NCBI RefSeq assembly: GCF_013391475.1
Contig: NZ_JACBAZ010000006.1
Location: 124,001 to 188,000 of the forward strand
DNA from: Oceaniferula marina
GTDB taxonomy: Bacteria; Verrucomicrobiota; Verrucomicrobiia; Verrucomicrobiales; Akkermansiaceae
DNA length: 64,000 bases
Direction: 5' to 3'
Below are positions 16,700 to 27,914 of this stretch, one piece after another. A program made the translations under genes and the position numbers. Below the pieces are notes generated by a model that saw nothing but the letters and a program-made list of their open reading frames with translations, was not told the origin of the DNA and did no database searches. Within the stretch, counting starts at the first letter, position 1. The number at the start of each line of letters is the position of its first letter.

Positions 16700-19093
16700 A
16701 TGTCCAATCAATCACCATCCGAACCTCCGAATCAATCCCAGGGACCGAAGGGAAATAACGGTCAAGGCCCCGCTACCGGTGGTGGCGTCAACTGGCGCGT
16801 GCTGGTCCTCATGTCCATTGCGATTGGTATTCTCTGGTATGCGTGGTCGGCCAATGGTTCGGGTAATACCAAGCAGTTGTCCTACAAAGAGTTCCTGAAT
16901 TATGTCGATTCAGGTAAGATTATCACGGATCAGGATTTGCCTAAAAAGGGTGAGAAACTACCGGATGTGACTCATCAGCTGAAAAAGGGGGGGGAGTCGC
17001 CAACGATGCCCACGATCACCGGGTTTTATTACGTCAATGACCCATGGGTGGCAGATAAAGAGAACTCTGAGCAGAGGGCGTTCAGAATTCCCGTGAATAC
17101 CCAACTGGACGACGATCAATTGAAATCGATTCGTTCCCGTTATCATGTTCCTCAGGCTGTGGTTCAGGAATTGCCGGCTTCCGGAGATGGCGAATTGTTG
17201 ACTCTGGATGATCTCGCCCGGATGCTTGCCCGTGGTGAAGTGGTGCTCAACGACCCTGAGAATGGATTTGAAATGGTCTCTCGCGAGGGGTCCAATGATA
17301 AATACATCGTAGGTAAGCGTTACCTGTTTGCTCCGGCGCCTCCGGTCAAAGATGCCAAGGATTTGGCCAGGTTTGAGATTCTGATCAACAGCTTTGAACA
17401 ATCCAACGCCTATGAAAAGGACCGGATCAATGATCTTGCCGAGTTTGTCCCGGATTCCGGCATGATGATGGTTTTGATTCAGATGTTGCCGATTTTATTG
17501 GTGGTGGTCATTATTTTCTTCCTTTTCCGTCACCAAATGAAGTCGGCCGGTCGCGGAGCCATGAGTTTTGGCAAGAGTAAGGCCCGCTTGTTGACCATGG
17601 ACGGTAACAAGGTGACATTCAAGGATGTTGCCGGTATTCAGGAGGCCAAGGAAGAGCTGGTTGAGGTGGTGGATTACCTCCGCGACCCGAAAAAATTTCA
17701 AAAGCTCGGAGGTAATTTGCCGAAGGGCTTGTTGATGGTGGGCCCTCCGGGAACAGGAAAAACCTTGTTGGCTAGAGCCATTGCGGGTGAGGCCGATGTT
17801 CCTTTTTTCTCAATCAGCGGATCTGACTTCGTCGAGATGTTTGTGGGGGTTGGCGCCAGCCGGGTGCGGGATATGTTTGAACAGGGTAAAAAGAATTCAC
17901 CTTGCCTGATTTTTATCGATGAAATTGATGCCGTCGGTCGTCACCGTGGACACGGCATGGGCGGTGGCCATGATGAGCGTGAGCAGACGCTTAATGCCCT
18001 GCTTGTGGAAATGGATGGATTTGATACCCGGACCGGAGTGATCATTATTGCCGCCACCAACCGTCCGGATGTTCTCGATCCTGCGCTGTTGCGTCCGGGT
18101 CGCTTTGACCGTCAGGTCACCGTCGGCTTGCCTGATGTGAACGGGCGGGAAGAAATTTTGAAGGTGCATGCCAAACGCATCAAGATGGCAGCCGGTACTG
18201 ATCTCGCTGTGATTGCGAGAGGGACCCCTGGTTTTTCAGGTGCCGAGTTGGCGAACCTGCTCAATGAGGCGGCCCTTCTGGCGGCCCGCAAGGATTTGAA
18301 AGCTGTTGGTTTACCTGAGATGGAAGAAGCCCGGGATAAAGTCCGCTGGGGGCGTGAGCGCCGCAGTCTGGCTCTCAGTGAAAAAGAGAAGGAGAATACC
18401 GCCTATCATGAGGCGGGTCATGCCATCCTCAACGTATTGCTTGAGCATACCGACCCCTTGCACAAGGTGACCATTATTCCCCGAGGTCCGTCCTTGGGTT
18501 CAACCATGTTCTTGCCGGAAGAGGATAAATTCACCTACCGGATAAAGGAGTTGCACGATCAGCTCTGTGTTGCCATGGGTGGTCGGGTCGCCGAGGAAAT
18601 TACCTTTGGTAACGTGACCAACGGGGCTGTCGGTGATATCCGGATGGCTACCAACATTGCCCGCAAAATGGTCTGTGAGTGGGGGATGAGCGAAAACCTG
18701 GGTATGGTCGAATACGGTGAGGAGCGAGGCGAGGTGTTTGTCGCCCGGGATGTGGGCTCGACCCGTGGCTACTCTGAAGAAACCGCCCGCGCCATTGATG
18801 GCGAAATCAAAAAGCTGATCGACGACGCCTATGCCTTGGCCAAGGATCTCTTGATTAAGCACAATGATGCCTTGGTTGATCTCTCCAACGCCCTTTTGGA
18901 ATACGAGACCCTCGATGCCGATCAGGTTCGCGAAATCATGGAGCATGGTAAGATGAGTAATCCTCCCAGCCCGCCCAAAAGTCCCATTCCTGGAAACCAG
19001 AGTGATGCAGGAGTGACGAAGCAGGCCCCGGCCTCCGAACCCAAGGGTGACGAACCACCATTGGCTGGGGAAGTAGTTGGCGAGCCCGCCTAA
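16700..19093 (+). CDS. ftsH: ATP-dependent zinc metalloprotease FtsH
   Basis: FtsH is a membrane-bound AAA+ protease that degrades misfolded membrane proteins and regulatory substrates. The 797-residue protein has two transmembrane helices (about residues 33-52 and 255-278) enclosing an enlarged periplasmic region of about 200 residues, larger than in E. coli FtsH (about 70). It has Walker A GPPGTGKT at 348-355, Walker [13 protein letters not shown], the second region of homology [19 protein letters not shown], and the zinc site HEAGH at 570-574 with a downstream Asp in [15 protein letters not shown] Pro-rich tail ends the protein. ATG 16700 (MSNQSPSE) is preferred over 16676. Confidence 0.96.
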   Translation: MSNQSPSEPPNQSQGPKGNNGQGPATGGGVNWRVLVLMSIAIGILWYAWSANGSGNTKQLSYKEFLNYVDSGKIITDQDLPKKGEKLPDVTHQLKKGGESPTMPTITGFYYVNDPWVADKENSEQRAFRIPVNTQLDDDQLKSIRSRYHVPQAVVQELPASGDGELLTLDDLARMLARGEVVLNDPENGFEMVSREGSNDKYIVGKRYLFAPAPPVKDAKDLARFEILINSFEQSNAYEKDRINDLAEFVPDSGMMMVLIQMLPILLVVVIIFFLFRHQMKSAGRGAMSFGKSKARLLTMDGNKVTFKDVAGIQEAKEELVEVVDYLRDPKKFQKLGGNLPKGLLMVGPPGTGKTLLARAIAGEADVPFFSISGSDFVEMFVGVGASRVRDMFEQGKKNSPCLIFIDEIDAVGRHRGHGMGGGHDEREQTLNALLVEMDGFDTRTGVIIIAATNRPDVLDPALLRPGRFDRQVTVGLPDVNGREEILKVHAKRIKMAAGTDLAVIARGTPGFSGAELANLLNEAALLAARKDLKAVGLPEMEEARDKVRWGRERRSLALSEKEKENTAYHEAGHAILNVLLEHTDPLHKVTIIPRGPSLGSTMFLPEEDKFTYRIKELHDQLCVAMGGRVAEEITFGNVTNGAVGDIRMATNIARKMVCEWGMSENLGMVEYGEERGEVFVARDVGSTRGYSEETARAIDGEIKKLIDDAYALAKDLLIKHNDALVDLSNALLEYETLDADQVREIMEHGKMSNPPSPPKSPIPGNQSDAGVTKQAPASEPKGDEPPLAGEVVGEPA

Positions 19094-19134
19094 GGTTTGC
19101 CTTCTGCCACCCTGTTTGAAGGTGTCGACTTGAC

Positions 19135-19156
19135 GGCTGATTGAGGCCAATCAGCC
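19135..19156. other. Perfect hairpin between the convergent ftsH and helicase genes
   Basis: GGCTGATTG (19135-19143) and CAATCAGCC (19148-19156) form a 9-bp stem with an AGGC loop. No T run follows on either strand, so a role as a bidirectional 3'-end stabiliser is only a guess. Confidence 0.4.
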
Positions 19157-19242
19157 CTACCGTCGCCCAATTATACCGTCATTCAATCCTGACGCCACAG
19201 GCCGTTCTCCTTATACCAGGTGCTTGCCTTCCCGCTACCCGC

Positions 19243-20931
19243 TTACGCCATGCGGTCGGGTCCGATGCGGAACCGTTGATTGCGGAGCTTGGACTTCGAG
19301 AGGTTTTTGCAGAGGGCGTCGGCGTGATCCTGATGGACGTCAACGAGTGCGTGACGGTCGAAGAGTTGGATTTGACCCACGGTGTTGTCCGGGATTTTAC
19401 CTTCCCGGTAGAACATACCCAGGATGTCGCTCGGGCGAACGCCTGCTGCTTTGCCCAGACTGAGGAATAGGGTGGACATGTGCGGCTCCTTGCCGCGTTT
19501 GCCGTCACGGCGGTCGCCACGGTCTCCTCGTTCCCTGCGGTTTTCTTTGCCGCGTCCTTTTTCCCGACTGCGGCGTGCGCCTCGGTCTTTGTTTGGATTG
19601 TAATCAGGGCGGTCTTCGACAATTTCCTCGCCTTCTCGACCAATCGCTTCGCGTAAGAGCTCAAACAGGGATGAGGCAATGTCGGTGGCCGTGTGCCCTT
19701 GGTCGAGCAGGCGGTCGATGTAGTGGCGGTAGGAGCGGCTGACTTCTTGCTCGAGTCGTCCTTGAACCATGGAAAACAGCTGATCGGCACGGCGTCCTTC
19801 CACCTCTTCTTGTGAGGGGATTTTTTCCCGCTGGATGTGTTGTTTGGTGTATTTTTCGATGCTCTGAAGGCGGTAGATATCGCGTCCGAAAACAAAGCTG
19901 ACGGCTTTTCCTTCGCGGCCTGCGCGGCCTGTTCGGCCAATCCGGTGAACGTAGTCTTCCGGGTCTTGTGGGATGTCGTAGTTAAAGACCGCGTCAACAT
20001 CGTCAATATCGAGTCCTCGGGCGGCGACGTCGGTGGCGACGAGTAACTCGAATTTGCCGTCGCGGAAACGTCGGGTGGTGCGTTCGCGTAGTTGCTGGCT
20101 GATGTCACCGTGCAGGCGGTCGGCGGCATAGCCACGGGCGAGCAGAGCTTCGGTGCATTCGTCCACGCTGCGTTTGGTGTTACAAAAAATGATGGCCAAG
20201 CGTGGGTTGTCCATATCGATCAGGCGGGTAAGCACTTCCACTTTGGAGCGGTTTCTCACCTCGTAGTAGCTTTGGGCGATGGTGGAGACCGTTTTGGTCT
20301 GGCGTTTGATGGAGACTTCTTCGGGGTCGTTGCCGAATTTTTGGATCAAGCGATCGACGTGTTTGTTCATCGTCGCTGAAAAGAAGAGTGTTTGGTGATC
20401 GTTGTGTAGAGCTCCCAGCAGGTCCTCCATGTCTTCACGGAATCCCATGTCCAGCATGCGGTCGGCTTCATCGAGAATTGCCAGCTGAATCGTCGCGGGC
20501 TTGAGCGTTTTACGGCGCAGGTGGTCGAGCAGTCGTCCTGGGGTTCCAACGATGATGTGGGCTCCTTGCTTGAGCTGTCTCATCTGCCGGTCGATGGGAG
20601 TGCCTCCGTACACGGGGACGGCGCGGAGCCCTTGCATTTGGCTGCCGAGTCGGTGCACTTCTTCACAGACTTGGATACAAAGCTCCCGGGTGGGGGAAAG
20701 GATGAGGACCTGAGCATGGTTAAGTTCGGTGTCGATCATCTGCAGTGCGGGCAGCGTGAAGGCGGCCGTTTTTCCCGAGCCGGTTTCAGACAGGCCGATG
20801 ATGTCTTTCCCTTCCATGATGGGAGGGATGGCTTGGGCTTGAATCGGAGAAGGGCTTTCGAAGCCGAGCTTGTGGATGGCTTCGAGTAGCTCGGGTTTGA
20901 GCTCGAGGTCGGAAAAGGCAATATCGGTCAT
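19243..20931 (-). CDS. DEAD-box RNA helicase with DbpA-like RNA-binding domain
   Basis: A 562-residue DEAD-box helicase. Motifs in order: Q motif [15 protein letters not shown], motif [29 protein letters not shown] ([12 protein letters not shown]), SAT (FFSATMN), then the second RecA domain with [10 protein letters not shown] and [14 protein letters not shown] basic, low-complexity Arg/Glu/Gly linker ([19 protein letters not shown]) leads to a C-terminal DbpA RNA-binding domain ([21 protein letters not shown] to the end). This architecture matches the DeaD/CsdA group involved in ribosome assembly or cold adaptation. ATG 20931 ([11 protein letters not shown]) places the Q motif correctly; the upstream in-frame extension to 21042 has no domain support. 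Confidence 0.92.
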   Translation of the reverse strand: MTDIAFSDLELKPELLEAIHKLGFESPSPIQAQAIPPIMEGKDIIGLSETGSGKTAAFTLPALQMIDTELNHAQVLILSPTRELCIQVCEEVHRLGSQMQGLRAVPVYGGTPIDRQMRQLKQGAHIIVGTPGRLLDHLRRKTLKPATIQLAILDEADRMLDMGFREDMEDLLGALHNDHQTLFFSATMNKHVDRLIQKFGNDPEEVSIKRQTKTVSTIAQSYYEVRNRSKVEVLTRLIDMDNPRLAIIFCNTKRSVDECTEALLARGYAADRLHGDISQQLRERTTRRFRDGKFELLVATDVAARGLDIDDVDAVFNYDIPQDPEDYVHRIGRTGRAGREGKAVSFVFGRDIYRLQSIEKYTKQHIQREKIPSQEEVEGRRADQLFSMVQGRLEQEVSRSYRHYIDRLLDQGHTATDIASSLFELLREAIGREGEEIVEDRPDYNPNKDRGARRSREKGRGKENRRERGDRGDRRDGKRGKEPHMSTLFLSLGKAAGVRPSDILGMFYREGKIPDNTVGQIQLFDRHALVDVHQDHADALCKNLSKSKLRNQRFRIGPDRMA

Positions 20932-21121
20932 GGTTCGCTGAGGATTTGGGTTGTGCTTGGTTGCGGGAGGGGGGTGCCGGGGAAAAGGAAAAGTCCCGGG
21001 CTCAGCAGTGGTTCGTATATCGACGAGCCAATAATCGGCCAATGTCCGCGCGCAGTCGGACGTGACCCCTATGCGTGCACGGGGGGAATAGCAAACTTAA
21101 AATGGAAAGCCGCGATTCGGC

Positions 21122-21655
21122 CTAGATATTCAGGGCTCCCGCGGCCCCGATCACAATCGCTCCAACGATGATGAGTAGGTAAAGTCCGAGGATGATGCTG
21201 ATCATCAGGCCGACAAATTTCCAAAATGAGCGCTGGCGGTCGAGAGCGGTCTCAAGATCGACCGTCTGCTGCGAGTGCTGAAGCCTTGAGATGCTCGAGG
21301 CATACTGCCAAAGGCGCAGGGATGGGTAGATGTAGAAAAGGGCGAAAACGAGATAGAAGATGCCCATGCCTGCGATCATACCAGCACCGTAAGCCGCTGA
21401 TTGACCCGGACCAGAGGATAGTGGAAGTGCGGCACCTCCGATGACCATGAAGAGGCCTCCAAGCAGCATGAAACCCGCGCCGATGAATCCCACAACACTG
21501 CATAAACGGACCCAGCCCCGGGTTCTGACCAATTGGTTGATGATCATGGCAGATACCGAAGGGTCGCTGACTTGCATCTGAGGGTGGACTCCTGGAGCCT
21601 GGTAAAGGTTGCTTGCTTCTTGGGTGGATAGGGAAGGTGCTGGATAATCACTCAT
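21122..21655 (-). CDS. Four-helix membrane protein (DUF5362-like)
   Basis: A 177-residue inner-membrane protein. A polar N-terminus of about 40 residues precedes VSAMIINQLVRTRGWVRLCSVVGFIGAGFMLLGGLFMVIGGAAL. Two more helices follow (IAGMGIFYLVFALFYIYPSLRLWQYAS), then a short cytoplasmic helix pair (LETALDRQRSFWKFVGLM) and the last membrane helix. The motif YPSLRLWQYASSI is typical of DUF5362-type proteins as I remember them. Function is unknown. It lies between the helicase and lipase-like genes, all on the minus strand but with gaps of 190 and 95 bp, so co-transcription is uncertain. Confidence 0.65.
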   Translation of the reverse strand: MSDYPAPSLSTQEASNLYQAPGVHPQMQVSDPSVSAMIINQLVRTRGWVRLCSVVGFIGAGFMLLGGLFMVIGGAALPLSSGPGQSAAYGAGMIAGMGIFYLVFALFYIYPSLRLWQYASSISRLQHSQQTVDLETALDRQRSFWKFVGLMISIILGLYLLIIVGAIVIGAAGALNI

Positions 21656-21750
21656 ATCGAATACTCTTCTAGCAAACAGTGTTTGAAACGCGAGAGTAGA
21701 AAGTGAAAAATTGCCCCATGAGCTGTGAGCTTGTCCTCGTCAGCTCCTTG

Positions 21751-23409
21751 CTATTTCAGCTCTTTGAGATGGAGGAGGATCAAGCGGCGGATTTCTTCGA
21801 TGGCCATCGGATGTTCGTGGGCGCTGTGGCCGTAGGGCACGACCAGTTCCGAGTCGGGTTGTTGAAGGTGGGCGCTGGTGTAGGGGACCACGCCGTCTGA
21901 GCACTCGGGGTCGTTGAGGTCGAGGCCTTTCAGGTTACCGATAATCGAGTGAATGCGGAGGTCTTTTTTGAGGGGCAGGTTGATCGTGTCTTTGACGAAT
22001 TTGGATTTGGGGGAGAGGTTTTCCATGCTGGTGGGGATACCGGAGTGGAAGAGTTTGTCGATGGCTGACTGGGCATGCTGATCGGTGTTGTCTTGGTCGA
22101 GTGCCATCAGGGGGGTGCGGAGGATGATGCCCGGGCCTTTGATGAGTTTGCGGAACTGACGGGTGATCCACCAGTCGGCGAGCTCGCTCCCCCGGTGCGG
22201 GGTGGCAATAAACAGCACACGGCTGATGTGTGGGTTGGGTTTGAAAATGAGGTATTGCTGCAGGGCCGCCAGTTGCTGGTCGTTGAGTCGGACGCGATTT
22301 TGGGTGTAATCGATAAAGTTCAACCACATGGTATCGCCGCTGTCCTGAACCTGGGTTTTGGTGATCAGGCCCCCCATGCTGTGGCCAACGAGCATCATTT
22401 GCTTGCTGTAGCGGTTCGTCTGCTTTTGATTGAGCGTTTGCTGGAGTTCGGCAAGTTTGGTGCGCAGTTGGGCGGCGCTATAAAGCACGGGCACACCGCT
22501 TGGGTATCGAAAAAAGTAGATTTGGCAGCGTTCTCGAAGGACCGGGTCGCTGCGAAGTTCGTTGTAAACGTTTTGCCAGGTTCGGGGTTCGGAGGCCAGG
22601 CCATGGGTGAAGATAACCGGCAGTCGGTCGGGGTCCGGGGGGGAGATGGTTTGCAGGTCAATTTGGTCGAGGTATTTATGTGGTCGCAGCAGGGCTCCCA
22701 GAGCGGAGAACTCGTTGTCGTAGGCGAGCAAATGTTCTGCCAACGCGGATTGGTCGAAGTTGAGCGTGTGCTTGTTCCCTCCCAGTCGGACATCCGGGGT
22801 GATATTGGCATTGTGAATGACGAGTCTGGCGATGGTGCGTTCGCTTTCCGAGGCTTGGAAATCAAGGGTGGCGGTGACCGAGGCAAAGTAGCCTTTGCTC
22901 GACATGAAGGGCTCGTTTTCTGATCGCTTGGGGGTGAATTCCCACTGGGCAACAAAGGGCGCTCCAGCTCCTTGGCGGTGGATATTTTTGCGTAGCGATC
23001 CTCGTTTGACGGTCCAGCTTGGTATCAAACGGTCAAAACGCAGCTTGGCTGGCCAGGATGCTTGCACCTGGTAGGGTTTTCCTTCTCGGGAGTCCACGTT
23101 GAGCCGTTGCTGGTGCAGATCTTGCTCACTGCCGGCGAGCCAGAGCAGGACGGCGTGCTCCACCGCTTGATTGTAGCGGGCTAACTGTTCCGGAGTGTCG
23201 ATTCCACGCTGCAGGCAGGATTCGGCTGTTGCCAGGGCCTCCGCCAGGTGATGTTCCTGGCTTTGTTTGCTGCCGGAGTTGGCGATGACGGTGATCTTCG
23301 TGTGCTGACGCTGCTGCGGGCTTGAGCAAGATGTCAGTTGGGCAGCCAGGCCGAGTGCGAATGCGGCAGTCAGGACGGAGCGGAACAAACAGAGGGCTGG
23401 GTGTTTCAT
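21751..23409 (-). CDS. Alpha/beta-hydrolase (lipase-like) lipoprotein
   Basis: A 552-residue predicted lipoprotein starting MKHPALCLFRSVLTAAFALG with lipobox LTSC. The C-terminal half is an alpha/beta hydrolase: oxyanion region PVIFTHGLASEPRTW, nucleophile elbow LVGHSMGGL with the catalytic Ser, then FIATPHRGSELADWW, an acid in SDGVVPYTS, and a final His in VPYGHSAHEHP. The N-terminal region (about 60-270) has no recognised domain and contains a long beta-rich segment. It may act on lipids or esters at the outer membrane. ATG 23409 gives a proper signal peptide; the longer in-frame start at 23526 does not. The divergent gap to gap (216 bp) holds both promoters. Confidence 0.8.
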   Translation of the reverse strand: MKHPALCLFRSVLTAAFALGLAAQLTSCSSPQQRQHTKITVIANSGSKQSQEHHLAEALATAESCLQRGIDTPEQLARYNQAVEHAVLLWLAGSEQDLHQQRLNVDSREGKPYQVQASWPAKLRFDRLIPSWTVKRGSLRKNIHRQGAGAPFVAQWEFTPKRSENEPFMSSKGYFASVTATLDFQASESERTIARLVIHNANITPDVRLGGNKHTLNFDQSALAEHLLAYDNEFSALGALLRPHKYLDQIDLQTISPPDPDRLPVIFTHGLASEPRTWQNVYNELRSDPVLRERCQIYFFRYPSGVPVLYSAAQLRTKLAELQQTLNQKQTNRYSKQMMLVGHSMGGLITKTQVQDSGDTMWLNFIDYTQNRVRLNDQQLAALQQYLIFKPNPHISRVLFIATPHRGSELADWWITRQFRKLIKGPGIILRTPLMALDQDNTDQHAQSAIDKLFHSGIPTSMENLSPKSKFVKDTINLPLKKDLRIHSIIGNLKGLDLNDPECSDGVVPYTSAHLQQPDSELVVPYGHSAHEHPMAIEEIRRLILLHLKELK

Positions 23410-23552
23410 GGTCTCTTCAAATGGCGGTTGCTGTGGCCTTGGTAGGTCGGGGGCTGCGGACAATAACGAGGAAGCCAACAGATGCAAGTCACATCCCGCG
23501 CCGCAAACGCAAGATATGCAATGCAATGGTCAAGAAATGAGCGTCTCAGGTG

Positions 23553-23580
23553 TTGACGAGGTGCTTTTGCCGATTAAAGT
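23553..23580 (+). promoter_or_regulatory. Candidate sigma-70-type promoter for gap
   Basis: TTGACG (23553-23558), a 16-bp spacer and TAAAGT (23575-23580) lie 45 bp before the gap start. The -35 is a good match; the -10 is imperfect. Confidence 0.4.
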
Positions 23581-23613
23581 ATTTGCCCCGCCAGCATTCC
23601 CGCAGGCGGCTAA

Positions 23614-24630
<1,017 letters not shown>

Positions 24631-24651
24631 TCATTGATTATGTATTTACCC

Positions 24652-24686
24652 AAGGCGGAGGAGGGCAACTTCCTCTGCCTTTTTTC
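24652..24686 (+). terminator. Rho-independent terminator or attenuator between gap and pgk
   Basis: A 12-bp stem (24652-24663 with 24670-24681, two G-U wobbles) is followed by a T tract at 24680-24685. It would reduce read-through into pgk and so uncouple gap dosage from the rest of the array. Confidence 0.8.
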
Positions 24687-24723
24687 TTCCCTTTCTTTTC
24701 AATCCCTCTAACTGCAAATTGTT

Positions 24724-25908
24724 ATGTCTAAATTAAGTATTCGAGACCTCGACGTCAGCGGCAAGTCTGTCCTGATGCGTGTCGACTTTAACGTTCCTTT
24801 GAACGATGCCGGTGAAATCACCGACGACACCCGTATTGTGGCAGCTCTCCCATCCATCAAACATCTTCTGGACGGAGGCGCCAAGCTTTCCCTTTGTTCC
24901 CACCTCGGTCGCCCCAAGGGTGAGCCCGACCCCAAATTCTCTCTTCGCCCGGCTGCCGTGCGTCTCGGTGAACTTCTGGGTAAGGAGGTTGCTTTTGCAG
25001 ACGACTGCGTGGCCGCTGCCGACCAACGTGCCGCATTGGCCGAGGGTGATGTTATTTTGTTGGAAAACACCCGCTTTCATGTCGGTGAGAAAAAGAACGA
25101 CCCTGAGTTTGCCAAGGCATTGACTGGCGACGCCGAGGTTTTTGTTAACGACGCCTTTGGGACTGCCCACCGTGCGCACGGATCCACTGAGGGCGTGACC
25201 CATTATGTGTCTCAGAGTGCGATGGGGTTCTTGATCGAGCGTGAGCTTGAGTTCCTTTGCGAAAAGCTTGAGTCTCCCGAGTCGCCCTTCCTGGTGATCA
25301 TGGGTGGAGCCAAGGTGAGTGACAAGATTGAAGTCATCACCGCGCTGCTCGAGAAGGCGGACACCTTTATTATCGGTGGAGCCATGGCCTACACCTTCAG
25401 CAAGGCCCAAGGTTATGACGTTGGTAGCTCGCTTGTCGAAGAAGACAAACTGGACCTTGCACTTGATATTCTTCGCCTCGCCAAAGAGAAAAACACACGC
25501 TTCCTTTTGCCGGTTGACCACTGCGTCTCCCAGGAGTTCAAGGATGGGGTGGAAACCAGAAACGTTACCGTCGAGGATGGAATCGAAGACGGATGGATGG
25601 GCCTCGATATCGGCTCGGCATCGATCGAGACCTTCGTGGCAGAGGCACTGAATGCCAAGACCATCGTCTGGAATGGACCGATGGGTGTGTTCGAAATGGC
25701 ATCATACGAAGCCGGAACCAAGTCGTTGGCACTGGCCGTCGCCAAGAGTGACGCCCTGTCGATTGTTGGCGGTGGTGACTCGGTGACCGCTGTGAAGAAA
25801 TACGGCCTCGGTGAGGACGTTTCCTTTATTTCCACAGGTGGCGGAGCATCGCTCGAGCTGCTTGAAGGCAAGGAGCTGCCCGGTGTGGCCGCCCTGAGCG
25901 AATCTTAA
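24724..25908 (+). CDS. pgk: Phosphoglycerate kinase
   Basis: Pgk transfers phosphate from 1,3-bisphosphoglycerate to ADP in the cytoplasm. The 394-residue protein has the N-domain signature VLMRVDFNVPLND, the SHLGRPKGEPDPKFSL loop that binds substrate, ENTRFHVGEKKNDPEF, the hinge region VIMGGAKVSDKIEVI, the WNGPMGVFE motif and the C-terminal nucleotide loop IVGGGDSVTAVKK with STGGGASLELLEG. Length is standard. It lies 93 bp after gap, behind the terminator hairpin, and 72 bp before tpiA. The gap to tpiA contains a perfect GCGCCTC/GAGGCGC hairpin (about 25919-25938) without a T tract, possibly an mRNA-processing or stability element. Confidence 0.97.
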   Translation: MSKLSIRDLDVSGKSVLMRVDFNVPLNDAGEITDDTRIVAALPSIKHLLDGGAKLSLCSHLGRPKGEPDPKFSLRPAAVRLGELLGKEVAFADDCVAAADQRAALAEGDVILLENTRFHVGEKKNDPEFAKALTGDAEVFVNDAFGTAHRAHGSTEGVTHYVSQSAMGFLIERELEFLCEKLESPESPFLVIMGGAKVSDKIEVITALLEKADTFIIGGAMAYTFSKAQGYDVGSSLVEEDKLDLALDILRLAKEKNTRFLLPVDHCVSQEFKDGVETRNVTVEDGIEDGWMGLDIGSASIETFVAEALNAKTIVWNGPMGVFEMASYEAGTKSLALAVAKSDALSIVGGGDSVTAVKKYGLGEDVSFISTGGGASLELLEGKELPGVAALSES

Positions 25909-25980
25909 GTCGATTGAGCGCCTCTCGCGGGAGGCGCCAGTCCGAATCAATAACCAACCATTAACCAACCATTATTTATT

Positions 25981-26751
25981 ATGCGTAAACCAATCATTGC
26001 TGCTAACTGGAAAATGAACATTGGCCCGAAAGAGGCCGAGGACTTCATTTCCTCCTTCACTGCCGGACTCGGCAGTTTGTCCGACCAAGCTGACATCGTC
26101 ATCGCGCCTCCTTTTGTAACCATTCCCGCCGCAGTAGCTGCCCTGCCAGCGAACTCCGGAGTGTCTGTGTCCTCGCAGAACGTGTCCGAGCAGGACAACG
26201 GAGCATTCACAGGTGAAATCAGCACCATGATGCTCAAGGAGCTGTTTGTCCGCTACGTGATCATCGGTCACAGCGAGCGCCGCACGCTCTACGGTGAGAC
26301 CAATGCCATCATCAACGCCAAAATCAAGAAGGCCATTGCGGCTAACCTGAAACCGATTTTCTGTATCGGGGAAACGCTCGAAGAGCGCGACGGAGGAAAA
26401 CTTGAAGAAGTGCTTCGCTCCCAGATCACTGAAGGACTCGAAGGCATCAGTGCTGACGACGCAAAGGGGATCGTGATTGCCTACGAACCCGTCTGGGCGA
26501 TCGGAACCGGTCGTGTTGCCACATCCGAGCAGGCACAGGATGCTCACGCATTCTGCCGCTCCGTGGTGGCTGACGTTTGCGGTGACGAAGTGGCTCAAGC
26601 TGTGCGTATTCAATACGGTGGCAGCATGAAGGCAGACAATGCCGGCGAACTTCTGGCCCAGCCGGACATCGACGGTGGTCTTGTCGGAGGAGCCAGCCTT
26701 CAAGCCCAGAGCTTCCTCGATCTGATCAGCGCCGCTGTTGGTGCCAAGTAA
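25981..26751 (+). CDS. tpiA: Triose-phosphate isomerase
   Basis: TpiA interconverts dihydroxyacetone phosphate and glyceraldehyde-3-phosphate. The 256-residue protein shows all catalytic elements: ANWKMN with the substrate Lys, IIGHSERR with the electrophilic His, AYEPVWAIGTGRVA with the catalytic Glu and loop 6, and the phosphate loops YGGSMKADNAGEL and DGGLVGGASL. It is the last gene of the gap-pgk-tpiA array and is followed by a strong terminator. Its leader repeats AACCAACCATT twice and lacks a Shine-Dalgarno sequence. Confidence 0.97.
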   Translation: MRKPIIAANWKMNIGPKEAEDFISSFTAGLGSLSDQADIVIAPPFVTIPAAVAALPANSGVSVSSQNVSEQDNGAFTGEISTMMLKELFVRYVIIGHSERRTLYGETNAIINAKIKKAIAANLKPIFCIGETLEERDGGKLEEVLRSQITEGLEGISADDAKGIVIAYEPVWAIGTGRVATSEQAQDAHAFCRSVVADVCGDEVAQAVRIQYGGSMKADNAGELLAQPDIDGGLVGGASLQAQSFLDLISAAVGAK

Positions 26752-26782
26752 GATCTTTACGATCTATTTTAATGATTTATCA

Positions 26783-26819
26783 AAGAGGTCCGGTGAGTGT
26801 TCGCCGGGCCTCTTTTTTG
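26783..26819 (+). terminator. Rho-independent terminator after tpiA
   Basis: 11-bp stem (26783-26793 with 26804-26814, one G-U pair), 10-nt loop, followed by a run of T (26813-26818). Confidence 0.88.
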
Positions 26820-26952
26820 TTGGTTCACACGCACGTATGACTCATGTAAACAAGTGGAATGGGATAAGATTCTGACCATGAGTGATTAGGATCAGCTTGC
26901 TGAATCATGTGACATGGATCAAACATCGCAGCCTGCTCAGCACTCCATAGAA

Positions 26953-27810
26953 TTAGAATAGAGACTCGTCGAGTTTTTCAAGCAAGCGCTCTGCTTTTTT
27001 ACGGGTTGAGAGCGACTTCGGGCACTGGGTGATGATTTGGTAGAGCCACTTGCGGGCGTGGGTTACGCCATTGTCGCTGACCTGTCCCGAGGCGTGGAGT
27101 TTAGCGAGTTCGAGCATCACCCACGGGGCGGATTTCTGGCCACGCCGGAGCAGGATTTCGTAGTGGTCCTTTGCTTTGTGCGGGTTGTAGGCTGTGGTTC
27201 CGCGGGTGTTGTAGATTTCGGCCAAGGCTTCGTGGCAGGAAACTCCGTGCTGCTGGGCTTTGAGGTAATAGGGCAGTGCTTGTGCCGGGTCATGAAGATG
27301 TTTATGGAGTAAGTCGGCGAGCTGCTCTGGAGCGGACGGCTCTCCGGCATCGAGAGCTTTGATAAACCAGTTTTTTGCTTCTTGGAGGTTTTTGCTCACC
27401 CCCTTGCCATCGCGGTGGGCGAAGCCGATACAGAGCATCGCATAGGCGTCACCTTGTTTGGCTGCCTGGGTGAGCCACTGGCGTGATTGTTCCTGGTCTT
27501 CCGGGTGTTGGGACTGGCGCAGGCGGTTCCCCATTTTGGTGATTGCCTGGGTGTGGCCGGCGTCGGCGGCTTTTTGGTACCAGTGGTTTGCCTGGGAAAT
27601 GTTTTTTTCAAAGAAGGTGGAGGCGTGGCCGAGGGCATACCAGACTTCGGGATCTTCCTCGTTGGCCACTTGTTTCAGGGCGCTGATACACTCTCTGATC
27701 TCGCGGTTGAGCTTTCGCCGGGTTTGGGCGTGTTCATCGCGGTCGGCGATCTGGCAAGCATCCACTTGCTGCTGGAACAGAGAGAAATAAGTATCGGGCA
27801 GCTTGGACAT
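26953..27810 (-). CDS. Sel1/TPR-repeat protein
   Basis: A 285-residue protein without signal peptide, made mostly of Sel1-like repeats. Examples are ISQANHWYQKAADAGHTQAITKMG, SRQWLTQAAKQGDAYAMLCIG, LQEAKNWFIKALDAGEPSAPEQLA and AQALPYYLKAQQHGVSCHEALA, roughly residues 75-230, each with the A-x3-G-x2-A spacing of the family. An N-terminal charged helix (residues 1-55) precedes them. Sel1 proteins act as scaffolds for protein partners; nothing in the context identifies the partner. It is transcribed away from the RhlE-like gene and towards tpiA. Confidence 0.8.
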   Translation of the reverse strand: MSKLPDTYFSLFQQQVDACQIADRDEHAQTRRKLNREIRECISALKQVANEEDPEVWYALGHASTFFEKNISQANHWYQKAADAGHTQAITKMGNRLRQSQHPEDQEQSRQWLTQAAKQGDAYAMLCIGFAHRDGKGVSKNLQEAKNWFIKALDAGEPSAPEQLADLLHKHLHDPAQALPYYLKAQQHGVSCHEALAEIYNTRGTTAYNPHKAKDHYEILLRRGQKSAPWVMLELAKLHASGQVSDNGVTHARKWLYQIITQCPKSLSTRKKAERLLEKLDESLF

Positions 27811-27914
27811 GACGGTGGTCTGAGGAGGTCATAACATGCCTCTGAAGCTCGTGCAAGTGGTGGAATGCGGGAAAAAACTTGCAGTTTCCGGGATCCCGCC
27901 TACTTGATCTCCGT

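Noticed and set aside
22075-22923. Plus-strand ORF of 282 aa opposite the lipase-like lipoprotein
   Set aside because: It is antisense to a gene with clear signal peptide and catalytic motifs, and its own translation shows no family pattern.
25918-25940. Terminator between pgk and tpiA
   Set aside because: A GC-rich hairpin is present but without a T tract, so read-through into tpiA is expected.
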